From Amycolatopsis aidingensis (GTDB lineage Bacteria; Actinomycetota; Actinomycetes; Mycobacteriales; Pseudonocardiaceae): 64,000 nt of DNA. The stretch covers positions 3,508,001 through 3,572,000 of the forward strand of contig NZ_CP076538.1 in NCBI RefSeq assembly GCF_018885265.1. The letters run 5' to 3'. Position 1 is the first letter of the stretch, and each line of letters opens with the position of its first letter. Of the stretch, positions 62,394 to 64,000 are shown piece after piece. Made by a program: the position numbers and the translations under genes. The notes under the pieces are model-generated. The model was not told where the DNA came from. It did no database searches and was given only the letters and a program-made list of their open reading frames with translations.

Positions 62394-63221
62394 TCAGCTG
62401 ACCGTAAGCTGCCGGCGGAACCATCGGGTCAGGATCTCGTCGACCCTCTTCGCCACCGGCAGCTGCGGGGCCGGTTCCAGTCCGGGCTCGTCGGCCAGCG
62501 GGTGCGACAGGTCCGGCACCGTCGTCAGCTCTGCCTCGTCCGGGTGCGTGTACCGCTGGCGGAGCACGTCGACAAGGGCAGCCGCGTCCGTCCGCAATGC
62601 CGGGTGGTCCCGTTCGCCACTGACCAGCAGTAGTGGCGGCTGTGCCGCGATGCCGGTGGCGCGGGCGACGAAGTCCAGTTCGTCGGCCGTCCGGTGGGCT
62701 TCGGCCGTCCAGCGGTACGGCTTTCCGGCGATGCCTTCGGCGAGATCGACGGCGGACCGGATCCGTACCGCCGGGTTGACCAGGGCGACCGCCTTGATCG
62801 GAGCCCGCCACGTGGTCAGCACCTCCAGCGCCACGGCGCCGCCGAGCGAGCCGCCGAGGACACCGACCGGCCCGTCATCGACCGGCAGCTGATCGCGCAG
62901 CGCGGCCAGTGCGGCCGGGAACTCCTCGGCGGCCTGGCGCACGAACGGGGCGAGGAACGCCATCAGCGCGTCCCTGCGGGCGAGCTCCATGATGGCGTCG
63001 ACACGGCCGTCGACCATCCGCGCACCACACATCGGCATGCCGAGGTGCACCCGCCAGGCAGGCACGCCGGTCATGGGCAGTGCGGCCGCGAACGCCGCGT
63101 CCGTGCGGGGCGCGTCCAGCATGTGCCAGGTCACGATCAACGGTGGGGGTCCGGCATTGCTGCCGGTCGGCGGCAGCGCCGTGTACGGCACGCCCGCCGC
63201 GGTTCCGGTGATCGTTTCCAT
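62394..63221 (-). CDS. Alpha/beta hydrolase
   Basis: This 275-residue hydrolase has the nucleophile elbow GVLGGSLGGAVALEVL (GxSxG, Ser near residue 125), a late aspartate in LLLVSGERDHPALR near 205 and a histidine in VPDLSHPLADEP near 245: a complete catalytic triad. The N-terminus reads YTALPPTGSNAGPPPLIVTWH, an oxyanion-strand start. It resembles actinobacterial esterases; the substrate is unknown. I chose the ATG at 63219-63221, preceded by AAGGGGGG. It is convergent with the binding-protein gene. Confidence 0.82.
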   Translation of the reverse strand: METITGTAAGVPYTALPPTGSNAGPPPLIVTWHMLDAPRTDAAFAAALPMTGVPAWRVHLGMPMCGARMVDGRVDAIMELARRDALMAFLAPFVRQAAEEFPAALAALRDQLPVDDGPVGVLGGSLGGAVALEVLTTWRAPIKAVALVNPAVRIRSAVDLAEGIAGKPYRWTAEAHRTADELDFVARATGIAAQPPLLLVSGERDHPALRTDAAALVDVLRQRYTHPDEAELTTVPDLSHPLADEPGLEPAPQLPVAKRVDEILTRWFRRQLTVS

Positions 63222-63466
63222 CTGCCCCCCTTGGCTTGGCGTTCCTGGGTTACCAGGCCAGTGTAGGCAGCTCGATGGCGGCGGAATCGCTTTCCGCCAA
63301 CCGCGAAATCGTCCTCGCGCAACCACCGGCCGCCAGCGGAGTCTCCGCTGCGATAGTGTCGGCGCCATGCGGTTCCGCGACGCCGAAGCGTGCGGTAGCC
63401 GCCCGGTCCGGCCCGGTGGGCCGATCGTTCGATGTCACTCATCCCGACAGGAGGAACGACACCCCT

Positions 63467-64000
63467 ATGGTGTTCAAACGCGTGCTCGCCGCCTTCGGCG
63501 TCGGCGGCCCATCCGTCGACACCGTCCTGGATTCCGCGCAGGCGATGCCTGGTCAGGCGCTCACCGGACGGGTCAGCATGCAGGGAGGCAGTGCGGATGC
63601 CGACATCGACCGGGTCGACCTGTCCCTGGTCACGCGGGCCGAGGCCGAGTACGGCGGTGGTGAGGCCCATGGCAGCGCGGAGTTCCTGCGCGTCACGGTG
63701 GCCGAGCGGGTGCGGGTTCCGGCGGGGGAGCACCGCGAGGTGCCGTTCGAGTTCGTGCTGCCGTGGGAAACGCCGATCACCTCGGTCGGGTCCGCGCCGC
63801 TGCCGGGCATGATCATCGGGGTACGGACCGAACTGGTGGTGTCCGGGGCGCCGGACAAGGGCGATCTCGACCCGGTCGCGGTGCATCCCCTGCCCTCGCA
63901 GGACGCGGTGCTCGACGCGTTCGGCGAGCTGGGGTTCCGGTTCCGCGCCGCCGATGTGGAAGTGGGCCGGGTGTACGGGGTGCCGCAGGAGCTGGGTTTC
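63467..64000 (+). CDS. Spo0M-like sporulation-control protein (partial, cut by window end)
   Basis: The ATG at 63467 follows AGGAGG and opens a frame still open at 64000 (178 residues seen). The start VFKRVLAAFGVGGPSVDTVLD, followed by PGQALTGRVSMQGGSADADIDRVDLSLVT, is the arrestin-like beta-sandwich of the Spo0M family. Blocks VPFEFVLPWETPITSVG and GIVRTELVVSGAPDKGDLDPV-like sequence follow. Members modulate sporulation in Bacillus and are common in actinobacteria. The complete protein is usually 250-300 residues, so about a third is missing. Confidence 0.85.
   Translation, partial: MVFKRVLAAFGVGGPSVDTVLDSAQAMPGQALTGRVSMQGGSADADIDRVDLSLVTRAEAEYGGGEAHGSAEFLRVTVAERVRVPAGEHREVPFEFVLPWETPITSVGSAPLPGMIIGVRTELVVSGAPDKGDLDPVAVHPLPSQDAVLDAFGELGFRFRAADVEVGRVYGVPQELGF

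Overview
This is a 64 kb stretch of very high-GC DNA with GTG/ATG starts, ATGA/GTGA overlaps and actinobacterial gene content (a Nuo cluster, MbtH-dependent NRPS genes, a Spo0M-like gene). It looks like the chromosome of a filamentous actinomycete. A member of the Pseudonocardiaceae (Amycolatopsis-like) is my best guess, from gene style only. I saw no rRNA, tRNA, CRISPR array or insertion sequence.

Region 1 (1-6488) is the 3' part of a complex I operon, nuoH-J-K-L-M-N, with no nuoI between H and J. Region 2 (6489-17351) is a run of stress-type genes: a STAS protein, a stand-alone LigD-type 3'-phosphoesterase, a 50-residue membrane peptide, a DUF1360 protein, a TPP enzyme, an enolase-superfamily protein, a giant FAD/Fe-S oxidoreductase, a GH15 glycosidase and a ribokinase. 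Five starts in this run are preceded by GTTT-N15/16-GGGTA-like boxes (sigma-B/F type). Four of those sit about 10 nt before the start codon, implying leaderless mRNAs. Region 3 (17358-20564, minus strand) holds a lipoprotein, a secreted zincin and an alanine/glycine:sodium symporter.

Region 4 (21397-42505) is a nonribosomal peptide operon with nearly every stop and start overlapping: mbtH, C-A-PCP fused to a LanB-like (lantibiotic dehydratase glutamylation) domain, C-A-PCP (frameshifted), kynurenine 3-monooxygenase, a DUF6875-like protein, C-A-PCP, an MFS exporter (frameshifted), C-A-PCP-reductase, and an O-methyltransferase. The fusion of an NRPS module to a tRNA-dependent dehydratase-type domain is the most unusual feature of the window. 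Upstream is an 0.8 kb, comparatively AT-rich regulatory region with three 12-bp tandem repeats.

Region 5 (42559-44173) is a TetR / QorB-like pair with two clear operators between them. Region 6 (44316-53600) is a rubber (poly-cis-1,4-isoprene) degradation locus: two tandem latex-clearing oxygenases, a two-subunit molybdenum hydroxylase of the OxiAB type and a TetR regulator, with an acyl-CoA ligase and acyl-CoA dehydrogenase transcribed divergently. TGATACG-type palindromes precede both lcp genes, and a half-site precedes the regulator.

Region 7 (53601-64000) is mixed: a TerC-family membrane protein, a coiled-coil membrane protein, a secreted HExxH protein, an XRE/TPR regulator followed by three overlapping tiny genes, a ribose-type sugar ABC transporter, an alpha/beta hydrolase, and a Spo0M-like gene cut by the window edge.
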